Source of the DNA: JACKGS01 sp964448015
Lineage (GTDB): Bacteria; Patescibacteriota; Saccharimonadia; Saccharimonadales; UBA7683
Assembly: GCA_964448015.1 (NCBI GenBank)
Contig: CAYUUV010000026.1
Location: 1-12,879, forward strand
Length of the DNA stretch: 12,879 nucleotides
Reading direction: 5' to 3'
Shown here: one piece after another, positions 1-7,250 of the stretch
Layout: each line of letters opens with the position of its first letter
Position numbering within the stretch: position 1 is the stretch's first letter
Translations under genes and position numbers: made by a program
The notes under the pieces: generated by a model
The model's input: the letters and a program-made list of their open reading frames with translations, nothing else
What the model was told of the DNA's origin: nothing
Database searches by the model: none

Positions 1-134
1 GCCTTTTTATACTGCGATATTTTCTCAAGTTCATAGAAGAACGCACTCGGCTTATATAAAAGTTTCAAATTCGCATCAGAATAGGGAATGAGCGCCTTGA
101 GAATATAACCAGCCGATGATCTTTCCCTAACCAT
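1..134 (-). CDS. Hypothetical protein, N-terminal fragment (runs off left edge)
   Basis: This open frame is truncated by the left edge of the window, leaving about 44 codons from an ATG at 134. The start reads MVRERSSAGYILKALIPYS and continues with LKLLYKPSAFFYELEKIS. The composition is that of a normal soluble protein and no stop interrupts it. A second in-frame ATG lies five codons upstream (149); a TAG near 170 closes the frame beyond that. No Shine-Dalgarno sequence precedes either start. I do not recognise the family; a winged-helix or other small regulatory protein would fit the mix of basic, aromatic and helical residues, but that is a guess. It is the third gene in a same-strand run with the permease at 245-1369, and its start codon lies inside a long inverted repeat. 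Confidence 0.5.
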   Translation of the reverse strand, partial: MVRERSSAGYILKALIPYSDANLKLLYKPSAFFYELEKISQYKK

Positions 135-193
135 ACAGCCATAATACATCAAAAATTGGACGGCCGTCTATTTTTGGATGTATGGCTTGATGG
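131..193. repeat. Long imperfect inverted repeat over the start of the leftmost gene
   Basis: The outer arms are CCATACAGCCATAATACATC (131-150) and GATGTATGGCTTGATGG (177-193), which pair apart from a few extra bases. The inner part is an A-rich/T-rich pair (AAAAATT and ATTTTT) around the perfect palindrome GACGGCCGTC (159-168). In the minus-strand mRNA this would fold into a long hairpin whose 3' arm contains the ATG at 134. It could be a regulatory leader, a bidirectional terminator-like element, or an operator at DNA level. Confidence 0.5.
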
Positions 194-220
194 TTGGCTT
201 GAGACGCTACATGTGGGGGG

Positions 221-242
221 TGTACGCTATATGTAGCGTACA
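221..242 (-). terminator. Perfect 9-bp hairpin just after the permease gene
   Basis: The arms TGTACGCTA and TAGCGTACA flank the loop TATG, two bases beyond the permease stop codon. A further copy of the arm, CGCTACAT, lies at 205-212. There is no T tract after it on the minus strand (a run of C follows), so it is a poor intrinsic terminator. It may instead protect the 3' end of the mRNA or bind a protein. Confidence 0.35.
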
Positions 243-244
243 GC

Positions 245-1369
245 TTAGGCGTTTTGTGGTTTCTTGCCGGTGAGTTTGTGTTTGATTTTTTCGGCGAGAC
301 GAACGGGGGAATCATCTGGCTTTAAGTCATCACGGTGATCAAGATAGTCGTTGAGCAATACCTTCATGCACCCTGCAACTGGAATAGCAAAGAGGCCGCC
401 AATTGGCCCCATAAGTGCCACACCAAGGACCACCGAAACAAAGATAACCAGGGTTGGTAGCTGGGTTGTTTTTCCTTGAATTAGTGGTTGGAAAGTTGCG
501 TTTTCAATTTGCTGATAAAGTACGAAGAAGAGAGCGACGACTAGTGCAGAGGTGAGGTCCTTCAGTACAACCGTAAATAAGACCACCAAAATTGCTGCCA
601 TGGTGTTGCCGATCAGAGGTATTAAACCAAACATGAAAACAATCGAGGCAAGCGGTAACGGGTAGGGGATCTTCAAGAGAAACATAAATCCAAGCGCAAA
701 CAGTGACGCAACCAAGGCAATGAGTACCTGACCGTTCACATAACCGGTGACAACTCGATACATCTTAGCAAGCACCGCCTCATGCCGCTCACGAAGCACT
801 TTGTTACGGTATACTTTGTCTGAAAAACGCTGGATAAGGGCTGGGCCACTTGATAACATGAGGATTGTCATGACGAAGCCGGTGATACTTGCCACTAAAC
901 TATTGCCGAATTGTCCCGCTCGACTGACTGCAGTTGTCGCAAATTTTTCGATATTATTTTGCGTATTCTTCAGTAGTTCATCAATGTCATCTTGTAGGTG
1001 ATACTTCTGGATAACTTCTCCGACAAACGTATCTCCCGTGCGTATTGCTTCAAAGCGTGCCGGTACAGTTTCAGCGAAACTTGAAGCCTCTCGCGCTACG
1101 GGCGAAATAATTGAGAAGATGATGAAGCTCAGTAACGTCAGCCCAACTATCATCACGATCGCCACTGCCAGGCCACGTTTCTTCTTTGGCATATACCGGC
1201 TCAGGTAGCTAACTGCGGGGTTGAGCGCCAGTGCAAAAAAGAAGGCCGTACCTACCAGTACTAGCGCATCATACATGCGAATAACCGCAAACACTGAAAT
1301 AGTGAAAAGAACTGCCAGAGTAAAAATTTTAATGATGTGCTTGGTCTGTATGTTGATATTGAGGGTCAT
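245..1369 (-). CDS. AI-2E family transporter (permease)
   Basis: This 374-residue polytopic membrane protein has the layout of the AI-2E/PerM-like transporter family (Pfam PF01594). Hydrophobic segments lie near residues 11-31, 35-55 and 66-90. A soluble, partly helical loop follows (about 91-150), then further segments near 155-178, 208-232, 238-268, 270-288 and 303-336. Family hallmarks are ALNPAVSYL (47-55), IPLIGN (250-255), YQQIEN (285-290) followed by PLIQGK, and GPIGGLFAIP (321-330) in the last membrane hairpin. The length is typical and no damage is seen. Family members export small molecules or ions, and some were linked to autoinducer-2; the substrate here cannot be read from the sequence. 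The charged C-terminal tail (about 342-374) is cytoplasmic by prediction. It lies 43 bp after the acyl-CoA ligase on the same strand, but has its own plausible promoter placed so that the mRNA would be nearly leaderless. TAA stop. Confidence 0.92.
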   Translation of the reverse strand: MTLNINIQTKHIIKIFTLAVLFTISVFAVIRMYDALVLVGTAFFFALALNPAVSYLSRYMPKKKRGLAVAIVMIVGLTLLSFIIFSIISPVAREASSFAETVPARFEAIRTGDTFVGEVIQKYHLQDDIDELLKNTQNNIEKFATTAVSRAGQFGNSLVASITGFVMTILMLSSGPALIQRFSDKVYRNKVLRERHEAVLAKMYRVVTGYVNGQVLIALVASLFALGFMFLLKIPYPLPLASIVFMFGLIPLIGNTMAAILVVLFTVVLKDLTSALVVALFFVLYQQIENATFQPLIQGKTTQLPTLVIFVSVVLGVALMGPIGGLFAIPVAGCMKVLLNDYLDHRDDLKPDDSPVRLAEKIKHKLTGKKPQNA

Positions 1370-1375
1370 ACCGTC

Positions 1376-1404
1376 AGTATACGCTTCTTTGTAGAGTCAG
1401 GCAA
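1376..1404 (-). promoter_or_regulatory. Putative promoter of the AI-2E permease
   Basis: On the minus strand, a TTGCCT -35-like box (1399-1404) and a TATACT -10 box (1376-1381) are separated by 17 bp. Only six bases lie between the -10 box and the ATG at 1369. Transcription would therefore begin at or next to the start codon, and no Shine-Dalgarno sequence is present. The call rests on pattern only. Confidence 0.45.
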
Positions 1405-1412
1405 AACGGAAT

Positions 1413-2858
1413 CTACTCGGCAAGTTGCCGCAGTTTTTTAAGATCCGGCTTATTAGCACGACCCATTCGAGGTATTGCTTCAAGAAGTATCACCTTGTCT
1501 GGGCGCCAAAAGTTTGGCATATCTGATTTTGCAAACTCACGGATAGTCTGTTCCGTAACATCGCCAACAACAAAATAAATGAAGTCGTCGCTTAGCTGAT
1601 CGTCTTTTTGAATGCTCATGACCGCCGCTTCTTTGACGCCAGGAATACGCATCAATGCCCATTCAACATCTCGCGGATATACCGTGTAGCCAAATTTCTT
1701 CATTTTTTCTTGGACCCGCCCCTTGAGGTGTACGTTACCATCTTCGTCAAGCACCCCAATATCACCGCTCAACCAGAAGCCATTTTTGGTTGTATGCTCT
1801 TGGGTGGCGACTTGATTGTGCCAATAACCTGGAAAGAGGCCAGGTGAGCGCATGGCAATTTCGCCGTCATTTTGAAGTGTAATTTCTACGCCTGCAAGCG
1901 GCTTGCCAACACTGCCAGGAATGCGTGAATCCAATGAATTTGATGTTAAAAAGCCCATTTCTGAAGCACCGTAGCGTTCTAGAATTTCATGTCCGAAGCG
2001 CTGTTTAAACGCATGCCACATAGCTGGTGGCAAGAAGGACGAACCCGAAATACACAGTCGCACACGGCTCAGATCATACTGCTGTTCTGGGTTCTGTTCT
2101 AGCAGGCGCGAGTAGGCAATGGGAACGTGCATAAATAAAGAAATCTCACCGCTCTGCAGTGCCTGTAGCGTATCTTCCGCATCAAAACGTTCCTGTACAT
2201 ACAGTGTATTCGCGTGCATCAGCGCACCGGTCAACCCCACGCACAAACCATGCCAGTGTGAAAGCGGCAGAGAAATCAGCAGCGTATCATCATGTGTCCA
2301 TTCCCACAACTCAGAGACCGCTTGAATATTCCATTGATGATTAGCGTGGGTGTACGGTGTCGCCTTGGGGTTACCCGTTGTGCCTGAAGTAAAGAGCATC
2401 GAAACCACCTGCGTATCAGGACTTGAACGGTAAAACGCATCCGCCGTGTAACGCACTTCTTCCTTGAGTAATGACTGTACGTCCCAGACTTGCTCGGCTT
2501 GAAAATAATCCATATGCTGACCATCGGTAATAATTGCGGCTGGCCGCATTTGGTCGATCACATTCTGGGCCTCCAGCTGCTTAAAATTAGGGTCGAGCGG
2601 CATTGCGATATGACCAGCCTGTACAATGCTCAGATAGGCGATAATAAATTCGGGTGAGTTGGGTAGTAAGAGAGCAATAATCTGTTGTTCTTTCTGGTCA
2701 ACAAGGTTCGCGAGCTCGCCCCGTGACATTGCGTCAACCGCTTGCCACAGTTGGTACCAGGTGGTAACCACGCCATTGAAAACTATCGCCGGCTTATCGG
2801 CACACTTTTGAGCATTCTGGGCAAGATAATCTGTAATATAGTCGAGCTGTCCTGTCAT
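1413..2858 (-). CDS. AMP-forming acyl-CoA synthetase / acyl-acid ligase
   Basis: This 481-residue member of the ANL adenylate-forming superfamily should activate a carboxylic acid with ATP to an acyl-AMP and then, usually, transfer it to CoA. The signature motifs are all present. They are the phosphate-binding TSGTTGNPK (157-165), YGASE (296-300), SGDIG (364-368, with the ribose-binding Asp366), the hinge GRVQEKMKKFG (380-390), and the C-terminal PRMGRANK (463-470), whose Lys470 fits the catalytic lysine. The protein is somewhat shorter than typical fatty acyl-CoA synthetases (about 500-560 residues) but has both the large N-terminal and the small C-terminal domain. No membrane segment is seen. 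The acid substrate cannot be read from the sequence; an aromatic, fatty or short-chain acid are all possible. It is divergent from the OpgC-like acyltransferase, which could use an acyl-CoA, so a shared pathway is possible. TAG stop. Confidence 0.9.
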   Translation of the reverse strand: MTGQLDYITDYLAQNAQKCADKPAIVFNGVVTTWYQLWQAVDAMSRGELANLVDQKEQQIIALLLPNSPEFIIAYLSIVQAGHIAMPLDPNFKQLEAQNVIDQMRPAAIITDGQHMDYFQAEQVWDVQSLLKEEVRYTADAFYRSSPDTQVVSMLFTSGTTGNPKATPYTHANHQWNIQAVSELWEWTHDDTLLISLPLSHWHGLCVGLTGALMHANTLYVQERFDAEDTLQALQSGEISLFMHVPIAYSRLLEQNPEQQYDLSRVRLCISGSSFLPPAMWHAFKQRFGHEILERYGASEMGFLTSNSLDSRIPGSVGKPLAGVEITLQNDGEIAMRSPGLFPGYWHNQVATQEHTTKNGFWLSGDIGVLDEDGNVHLKGRVQEKMKKFGYTVYPRDVEWALMRIPGVKEAAVMSIQKDDQLSDDFIYFVVGDVTEQTIREFAKSDMPNFWRPDKVILLEAIPRMGRANKPDLKKLRQLAE

Positions 2859-2866
2859 AGTATTCT

Positions 2867-2875
2867 ATTGTAGCA
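2867..2875 (-). promoter_or_regulatory. Extended -10 promoter of the acyl-CoA ligase
   Basis: Reading the minus strand, TGCTACAAT matches an extended -10 element (TGn followed by TACAAT) eight bases before the ATG at 2858, and there is no SD sequence between. The surrounding 15 bases (2861-2875) recur with one mismatch in inverted orientation at 2923-2937, before the divergent acyltransferase gene. Confidence 0.5.
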
Positions 2876-2922
2876 AACCACCGCACGCTCATGTCGAATC
2901 AGACGCTATGTGCCCATAAATC

Positions 2923-2931
2923 TGCTACCAT
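2923..2931 (+). promoter_or_regulatory. Extended -10 promoter of the OpgC-like gene
   Basis: TGCTACCAT fits an extended -10 element and lies nine bases before the ATG at 2941; an overlapping alternative hexamer is TAGAAT (2931-2936). No SD sequence precedes the start. The 15-base stretch 2923-2937 is the mirror copy of 2861-2875 (14 of 15 identical), so the two divergent genes share one promoter design. Confidence 0.5.
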
Positions 2932-2940
2932 AGAATATGT

Positions 2941-4059
2941 ATGCAAAAAGCAGTTGTTAAAAAACGTGAGATCTCCAGATTTTTAAGTCTCGACGTACTT
3001 CGCGGCTATTTTGTGCTGGTTATTATTATTGACCATCTCAATAGGTTTCCTTCCTGGTTTGCCTGGATTACCGGACAGGGAAGATTATGGGTTTCAGCAG
3101 GTGAAGGATTTTTCATTATTTCCGGCCTGTTAGTTGGCTACACACGGGGCCATAAAAAACTGCATCTCCCCATGAAAGAAGTGATTCAGCTACTGTATAA
3201 GCGAGCGTTCGTACTGTATCTTTGCGCCATTATTGCCAGCGCTCTACTTCTTGTGATGACGCTACAATTATCATTTCAGCCTGGCATGCAGCCCGCTGTT
3301 GTTGTACCAAAGCACTCACTTTCAGCAGCAATCTATCAACTACTGACCCTGCAGTTTGTATTTGAGTGGGTATACTTTTTAAAATTTTATATCGCCTCGA
3401 TGCTTATCGCCCCCGTATTCATATGGCTATTCAGACACGGTAAAACAGTGCTGGGTATACTGGTGGCCATAGCAATCTGGGCATTTGGCTACACAGTCAA
3501 GCAAGATTGGCTTCAGTGGCAGATTCTCTTCTTTATTCCTGCAGCATTTGGGTTCCACCTGGAAACAATACGTTCCTACTGGAGATCTCTCTCCGGTAGA
3601 ACACGTCGCTCCATTGAGGCAGCCGCTATTGTAACCACTACTGTAGCCTTGGCCTTGAGTAGTTTCTGGGTCTTTGGCTGGAGATTCGTCAAACGGCCAG
3701 ATTTTGTACTTTCTTTCGACGAATACTTACGCTATCGCCAAACAATCGATCCTATCTTTCAGAAGGTTCAGCTCAGTCTTGGCCGAATTATACTGGCCTT
3801 CGTCGTTTTTGTTGGGCTGTACGTGATAGTAAACAAGGGGTATTCCTATATTGCTCGCTATCTTGATTGGCTACTTGTTCCATTTGGCCGGTCTTCTTTA
3901 ACCATATATATACTGCATGGTTTTATACTCGTCTTCGCGCAGTCGTTTGTTCCGCTGAGCACCAGTTCATTATTTAACACCGTGCTGACAGCCGGTATTG
4001 TACTGGCCATCTATGTGCTCAGCAGGCTGGCGATTATTCAAAAATTTATACCGCGCTAA
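2941..4059 (+). CDS. OpgC-like membrane acyltransferase
   Basis: This 372-residue polytopic membrane protein of the acyltransferase-3/OpgC type probably transfers an acyl group to an envelope glycan or other exported acceptor. Near the N-terminus are the family features Asp18 followed by RG (21-22) at the start of the first membrane helix, the DH pair (31-32), and LWVSAGEGFFIISG (49-62), the OpgC-type motif with Glu55 and the SG pair 61-62. About ten hydrophobic segments follow to the end, and the basic C-terminus (IQKFIPR) is short. In proteobacteria OpgC succinylates periplasmic glucans; a Patescibacterium has no known equivalent, so the acceptor is open. The gene starts an apparent two-gene plus-strand run with the class A PBP 36 bp downstream, which has its own -10 element. 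It is divergent from the acyl-CoA ligase, a possible donor supplier. Confidence 0.8.
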   Translation: MQKAVVKKREISRFLSLDVLRGYFVLVIIIDHLNRFPSWFAWITGQGRLWVSAGEGFFIISGLLVGYTRGHKKLHLPMKEVIQLLYKRAFVLYLCAIIASALLLVMTLQLSFQPGMQPAVVVPKHSLSAAIYQLLTLQFVFEWVYFLKFYIASMLIAPVFIWLFRHGKTVLGILVAIAIWAFGYTVKQDWLQWQILFFIPAAFGFHLETIRSYWRSLSGRTRRSIEAAAIVTTTVALALSSFWVFGWRFVKRPDFVLSFDEYLRYRQTIDPIFQKVQLSLGRIILAFVVFVGLYVIVNKGYSYIARYLDWLLVPFGRSSLTIYILHGFILVFAQSFVPLSTSSLFNTVLTAGIVLAIYVLSRLAIIQKFIPR

Positions 4060-4081
4060 CCTGTAATAATCTTGCGTTTTG

Positions 4082-4090
4082 TGCTATAAT
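4082..4090 (+). promoter_or_regulatory. Extended -10 promoter of the penicillin-binding protein
   Basis: TGCTATAAT is a perfect extended -10 element. The upstream -35 region is poor (TGTAAT-like), as is common for extended -10 promoters. Transcription would start near 4096-4098, at the GTG used as the first possible start codon. Confidence 0.55.
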
Positions 4091-4095
4091 AAAAA

Positions 4096-6408
4096 GTGGT
4101 AGAAGGTATGTATACCGTCTTTTTTCCACCACACGCCTACCAGTATATGAAGCAAAGCACTAAAACGTATCAACCTCGACAACCATACCGGTCTGACCGC
4201 GCAAAAAGAGCGCGTAAGTCTGTTCATAATAGCCGCCTACCAAAATGGCTGGCTCGTCAGCCATGGGTGAAGAAATTCAGCCGCCTCAGCCGCCGGCAAA
4301 AAATTATGCTTCTGGCGTGGGCGGGTACTTCTTCATTGATAGTGCTTGGTCTATTTACAACTATCTATTTTGCAAATTCACTGGGTAGTCAAGAAAGTAT
4401 TATGAACCGCAACAAAACCGGTTTAACATTACTAGATCAAAACGGCACGGTGTTTTATGAATTTTATAATGCCCGTTCAGATACTCACGTTCCCCTCGAT
4501 TCTATATCGCAATCAACCAGGCAGGCTGTGGTTGCATCTGAGGACAAAAACTTCTACAATCACCGTGGCTTCTCACCTCTGGGGATTATCAACGCGGTGT
4601 GGCAGAATATTCGGCCAGGGGGCCTCGACAATGGCGGCTCAACAATTACCCAGCAGCTTGTCGCAAGCGCCTTGCTGACAAAAGATCGAAGTTACATTAG
4701 AAAATACCAAGAACTCATTTTGTCACTCGAAATTGAACGACGCTACAGCAAAGACCAAATTTTAGAAATGTACTTAAATTCAGTTTATTTTGGCGAAGGC
4801 GCCTTTGGTATTGAAGATGCTGCCCGAATTTACTTTAATAAATCAGCCAAAGAACTTTCATTGGCAGAATCGAGTACCTTAATTGGCTTACTGCCGGCAC
4901 CCTCAGCATACTCGCCACTCTCTGGCGATGCCCTCAAAGCTGAAGTCCGCCAAGACTACGTTCTCAAACGTATGACCGAAGATGGCTATATTACCAGCGA
5001 CGAACGCCTAGCCGCCGACGACCAACCGCTAGCCTTTTCGGGCAATACCATCCAGAAAAACTACCAGGCACCACATTTTGCCCTGATGGTAAAAGAAGAA
5101 TTAGAAGCCCAATACGGGGAAGAGAAGGTGGCTCGTTCGGGCTATCATGTCACCACGACGTTAAACTTACCCCTTCAAACACAGGCTGAAGCCGCAGTAG
5201 CGGCACAAGTCAATCGACTTGCTAGTAGTCGTGTTAGCAACGGGGCGGCGGTCGTCATTGATCCAAAAACTGGTGAAATTCGCGCACTAGTCGGCAGCCA
5301 TGATTGGAACAATGACCAGAACGGCAAAATTAATATGGCTACAACCTCGCGTCAACCAGGGTCATCTTTTAAGCCGCTTGTTTACGCCAGTGGGATTGAA
5401 AATGAGGCCTTCAGTGCGGCAACTATATGGCACGACAAAGCAACTGATTTTGGTGGCGGCTACAGTCCGAAAAATTATGATTTACGCTATCACGGTGATA
5501 TCACCACCCGGCAAGCGCTTGCTAATTCATATAACGTTCCGGCCGTCGCAGCTTTACAAAAAAATGGCATTGAAGAAACCGTTGAGACCGCTGAAGCTCT
5601 TGGGTTAAGCACACTGGGTGATGCAAAATCATACGGACTCTCACTAGCGCTTGGAAGTGGTCAAGCGCGCCTGACAGAAATGACAAATGCTTACGCAACC
5701 TTTGCAAACGCCGGCCAGTATAACAACCTCACCACCATTAGCAGCATTATGAATAAAGATAAAAAAACGATCTTTACACACAAGCCTGCAAACGAACAAG
5801 TTATTAGTGACCAAACGGCATATATCATGTCGTCAATGCTATCAGACGCGACCGCCCGCAGTGCCACATTCGGTAGTAGTTTAAGTTTACAAAACCAGCG
5901 CCTAGCTGCTGTTAAAACCGGTACGACTGAAGATTATCGCGACGCATGGACAATTGGCTACACGCCCAGCCTGGCCGTTGGTGTTTGGATAGGGAATAAC
6001 GATAATTCGCCCATGAGCTCGGTTGCAGGCGCCAGCGGTGCGGCACCAATTTGGCGTAGTATTATGAATCAGGCATTGCAAGGTAGCAGCCACGAAACAT
6101 TTACGCAGCCAAAAGATTTAAGTGTACGAAGTGTTTGCCGCTCAAGCGGCGCCCTAGCTCTGAGCGCTGGTGAAAATACCATGACAGAATACTTCCGCCC
6201 CGGCACGCTCCCCACGCAAACCTGTAACGAAACTACTCCTCAGAAGTCTGAGACACAAAAAGAATCATCAACGGCTGAACCACAAAGCAAGCCCCAGCAA
6301 ACAAGCACCGAGCCACCGGAAGATGAAGACACCGAAGACTCTGATCAGTCAGCCGATACGCAAGATCCGCCAAGTCAAGAGCCCGCTGATCCAGAAACAC
6401 TACCGTAA
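4096..6408 (+). CDS. Class A penicillin-binding protein (glycosyltransferase plus transpeptidase)
   Basis: This bifunctional peptidoglycan synthase (up to 770 residues) polymerises lipid II and crosslinks the stem peptides outside the membrane. A basic cytoplasmic N-terminus is followed by one membrane anchor (about 70-95). The GT51 domain has catalytic Glu149 in EDKNF (149-153), GGSTITQQL (180-188) and RRYSKDQILEMYLN (215-228) with Glu224. The transpeptidase domain has all three active-site motifs: SSFK (423-426, nucleophile Ser423), SYN (478-480) and KTGT (607-610). The last 70 residues or so are a Pro/Glu/Thr/Gln-rich acidic tail. Both catalytic units look intact. The start is uncertain: GTG at 4096, ATG at 4108 or ATG at 4147, none with a well-spaced SD sequence; the first two suit a leaderless or short-leader mRNA. 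It ends 27 bp from the convergent Crp/Fnr gene without an obvious GC-rich terminator between them. Confidence 0.95.
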   Translation: MVEGMYTVFFPPHAYQYMKQSTKTYQPRQPYRSDRAKRARKSVHNSRLPKWLARQPWVKKFSRLSRRQKIMLLAWAGTSSLIVLGLFTTIYFANSLGSQESIMNRNKTGLTLLDQNGTVFYEFYNARSDTHVPLDSISQSTRQAVVASEDKNFYNHRGFSPLGIINAVWQNIRPGGLDNGGSTITQQLVASALLTKDRSYIRKYQELILSLEIERRYSKDQILEMYLNSVYFGEGAFGIEDAARIYFNKSAKELSLAESSTLIGLLPAPSAYSPLSGDALKAEVRQDYVLKRMTEDGYITSDERLAADDQPLAFSGNTIQKNYQAPHFALMVKEELEAQYGEEKVARSGYHVTTTLNLPLQTQAEAAVAAQVNRLASSRVSNGAAVVIDPKTGEIRALVGSHDWNNDQNGKINMATTSRQPGSSFKPLVYASGIENEAFSAATIWHDKATDFGGGYSPKNYDLRYHGDITTRQALANSYNVPAVAALQKNGIEETVETAEALGLSTLGDAKSYGLSLALGSGQARLTEMTNAYATFANAGQYNNLTTISSIMNKDKKTIFTHKPANEQVISDQTAYIMSSMLSDATARSATFGSSLSLQNQRLAAVKTGTTEDYRDAWTIGYTPSLAVGVWIGNNDNSPMSSVAGASGAAPIWRSIMNQALQGSSHETFTQPKDLSVRSVCRSSGALALSAGENTMTEYFRPGTLPTQTCNETTPQKSETQKESSTAEPQSKPQQTSTEPPEDEDTEDSDQSADTQDPPSQEPADPETLP
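4101..4125 (+). promoter_or_regulatory. Terminator-like hairpin at the very start of the PBP gene
   Basis: AGAAGGTAT (4101-4109) pairs with ATACCGTCT (4112-4120), with one A-G mismatch, and runs directly into six T residues (4120-4125). The candidate ATG at 4108 sits at the top of the stem. If translation starts at 4147, this would be an attenuator-like leader; if it starts at 4096 or 4108, it lies within the first codons. Confidence 0.3.
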
Positions 6409-6435
6409 AATTATTATAAAATTACGAAAAAGATA

Positions 6436-7107
6436 TTAGTTTTCTTCCACTAAGGCACGAAGTTTTTCGATATCAATATCATATTGTTGATTTTGATGTT
6501 TGATAATTTTATTTTTTTCCAGCTTTTTCAATTCAGTACTAGTAGTTTCTCTGGTAATACCGATGTAATTTGCCAGTTCTTGCTGTGTCAGCGGCAGTCG
6601 TAAATGTTGCATGCTAGAGCGGCCCGCTGCTGGTGCCGCAAACCGCTCACAAAGATACAGCAGGGTTAAAACGATTTTTTCTGAAGCTCGCGATTGCTCG
6701 AGAGCATAAATACGCGACTGCAACGCAACATGGCGAGCAGCAAGTGTCGCGTACATTTCATAGCCCATTCTTGGATGCAACTTTAAATACAGCAGAAAAT
6801 CACGGCGGGGCATTTTAATAATTTCGCAATCCATAAATGCCTCATAAAAGTACTGTGTTTTTTCTATTTTGCCGTATACCCACCCAATCGGAAATATTTC
6901 ATTTTGGGCATCAAAAGAAACCGGACGTTCTTCGCCATGTCGATTAATGTTATATGTTTTTACAAGACCGCTTTTTATGATATTCACGCAGCTCGGAACC
7001 TCATCATACAGAAGAATGATTTCGCCTTTTTTGTACTCATGTACTGGAAACCGTTTAAGAAACCGTTGCCATTGGTCTCTGTGCAGTGTATTAGAAAATA
7101 ACTTCAC
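6436..7107 (-). CDS. Crp/Fnr family transcriptional regulator
   Basis: This 223-residue regulator has an N-terminal cyclic-nucleotide-binding-like beta-barrel (about 10-120), a long dimerisation helix (about 120-160) and a C-terminal winged helix. The HTH runs LTQQELANYIGITRETTSTE (173-192), with Arg186-Glu187-Thr188 at the start of the recognition helix, matching Arg180-Glu181-Thr182 of E. coli CRP; the position of CRP Arg185 is Thr191. The region that binds cAMP phosphate in CRP is not conserved, and the Cys pattern (40, 94, 153) is not that of FNR, so the signal is unknown. The start is GTG, with AAGG directly against it; no better start is visible. The retained Arg/Glu pair predicts a GTGA half-site, and two such palindromes occur nearby (7148-7163 and 7742-7757). 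It is convergent with the PBP and divergent from the 130-residue gene. Confidence 0.9.
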   Translation of the reverse strand: MKLFSNTLHRDQWQRFLKRFPVHEYKKGEIILLYDEVPSCVNIIKSGLVKTYNINRHGEERPVSFDAQNEIFPIGWVYGKIEKTQYFYEAFMDCEIIKMPRRDFLLYLKLHPRMGYEMYATLAARHVALQSRIYALEQSRASEKIVLTLLYLCERFAAPAAGRSSMQHLRLPLTQQELANYIGITRETTSTELKKLEKNKIIKHQNQQYDIDIEKLRALVEEN

Positions 7108-7147
7108 CCTTCAGATTTAACACCACTGCGTCAAATATGCAACAACA

Positions 7148-7163
7148 CGTGAGAATTATCACA
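7148..7163. promoter_or_regulatory. Putative Crp/Fnr-type operator 1
   Basis: CGTGAGAATTATCACA fits the CRP-class consensus TGTGA-N6-TCACA with one mismatch. It lies between the divergent regulator gene (start 7107) and the gene at 7251. Its centre (7155.5) is about 48 bp before the regulator's start codon and about 90 bp before the likely transcription start of the 7251 gene. Autoregulation is the natural reading. Confidence 0.55.
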
Positions 7164-7170
7164 GACCATT

Positions 7171-7188
7171 CTAGCGCCGATACGCTAG
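7171..7188. repeat. Perfect 6-bp inverted repeat in the divergent promoter region
   Basis: CTAGCG and CGCTAG flank the six-base loop CCGATA, eight bases after operator 1. It may be a second protein-binding site; no U tract follows that would make it a terminator. Confidence 0.35.
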
Positions 7189-7233
7189 TATGAAACGCAC
7201 CCTCTACGGCACAACATTCGAGCAATTTTAATA

Positions 7234-7239
7234 TATACT
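7234..7239 (+). promoter_or_regulatory. -10 box of the 130-residue gene
   Basis: TATACT lies eleven bases before the ATG at 7251, giving a leader of about five nucleotides. The -35 region (ACAACA at 7211-7216, 17 bp upstream) is weak, which would suit activation by a factor bound upstream. Confidence 0.4.
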
Positions 7240-7250
7240 GGGGATATCAT

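Noticed and set aside
6409..6435. An intrinsic terminator between the convergent PBP and Crp/Fnr genes
   Set aside because: The 27-bp gap is AT-rich with no GC stem and loop. The same holds for the 10-bp gap at 11426-11435.
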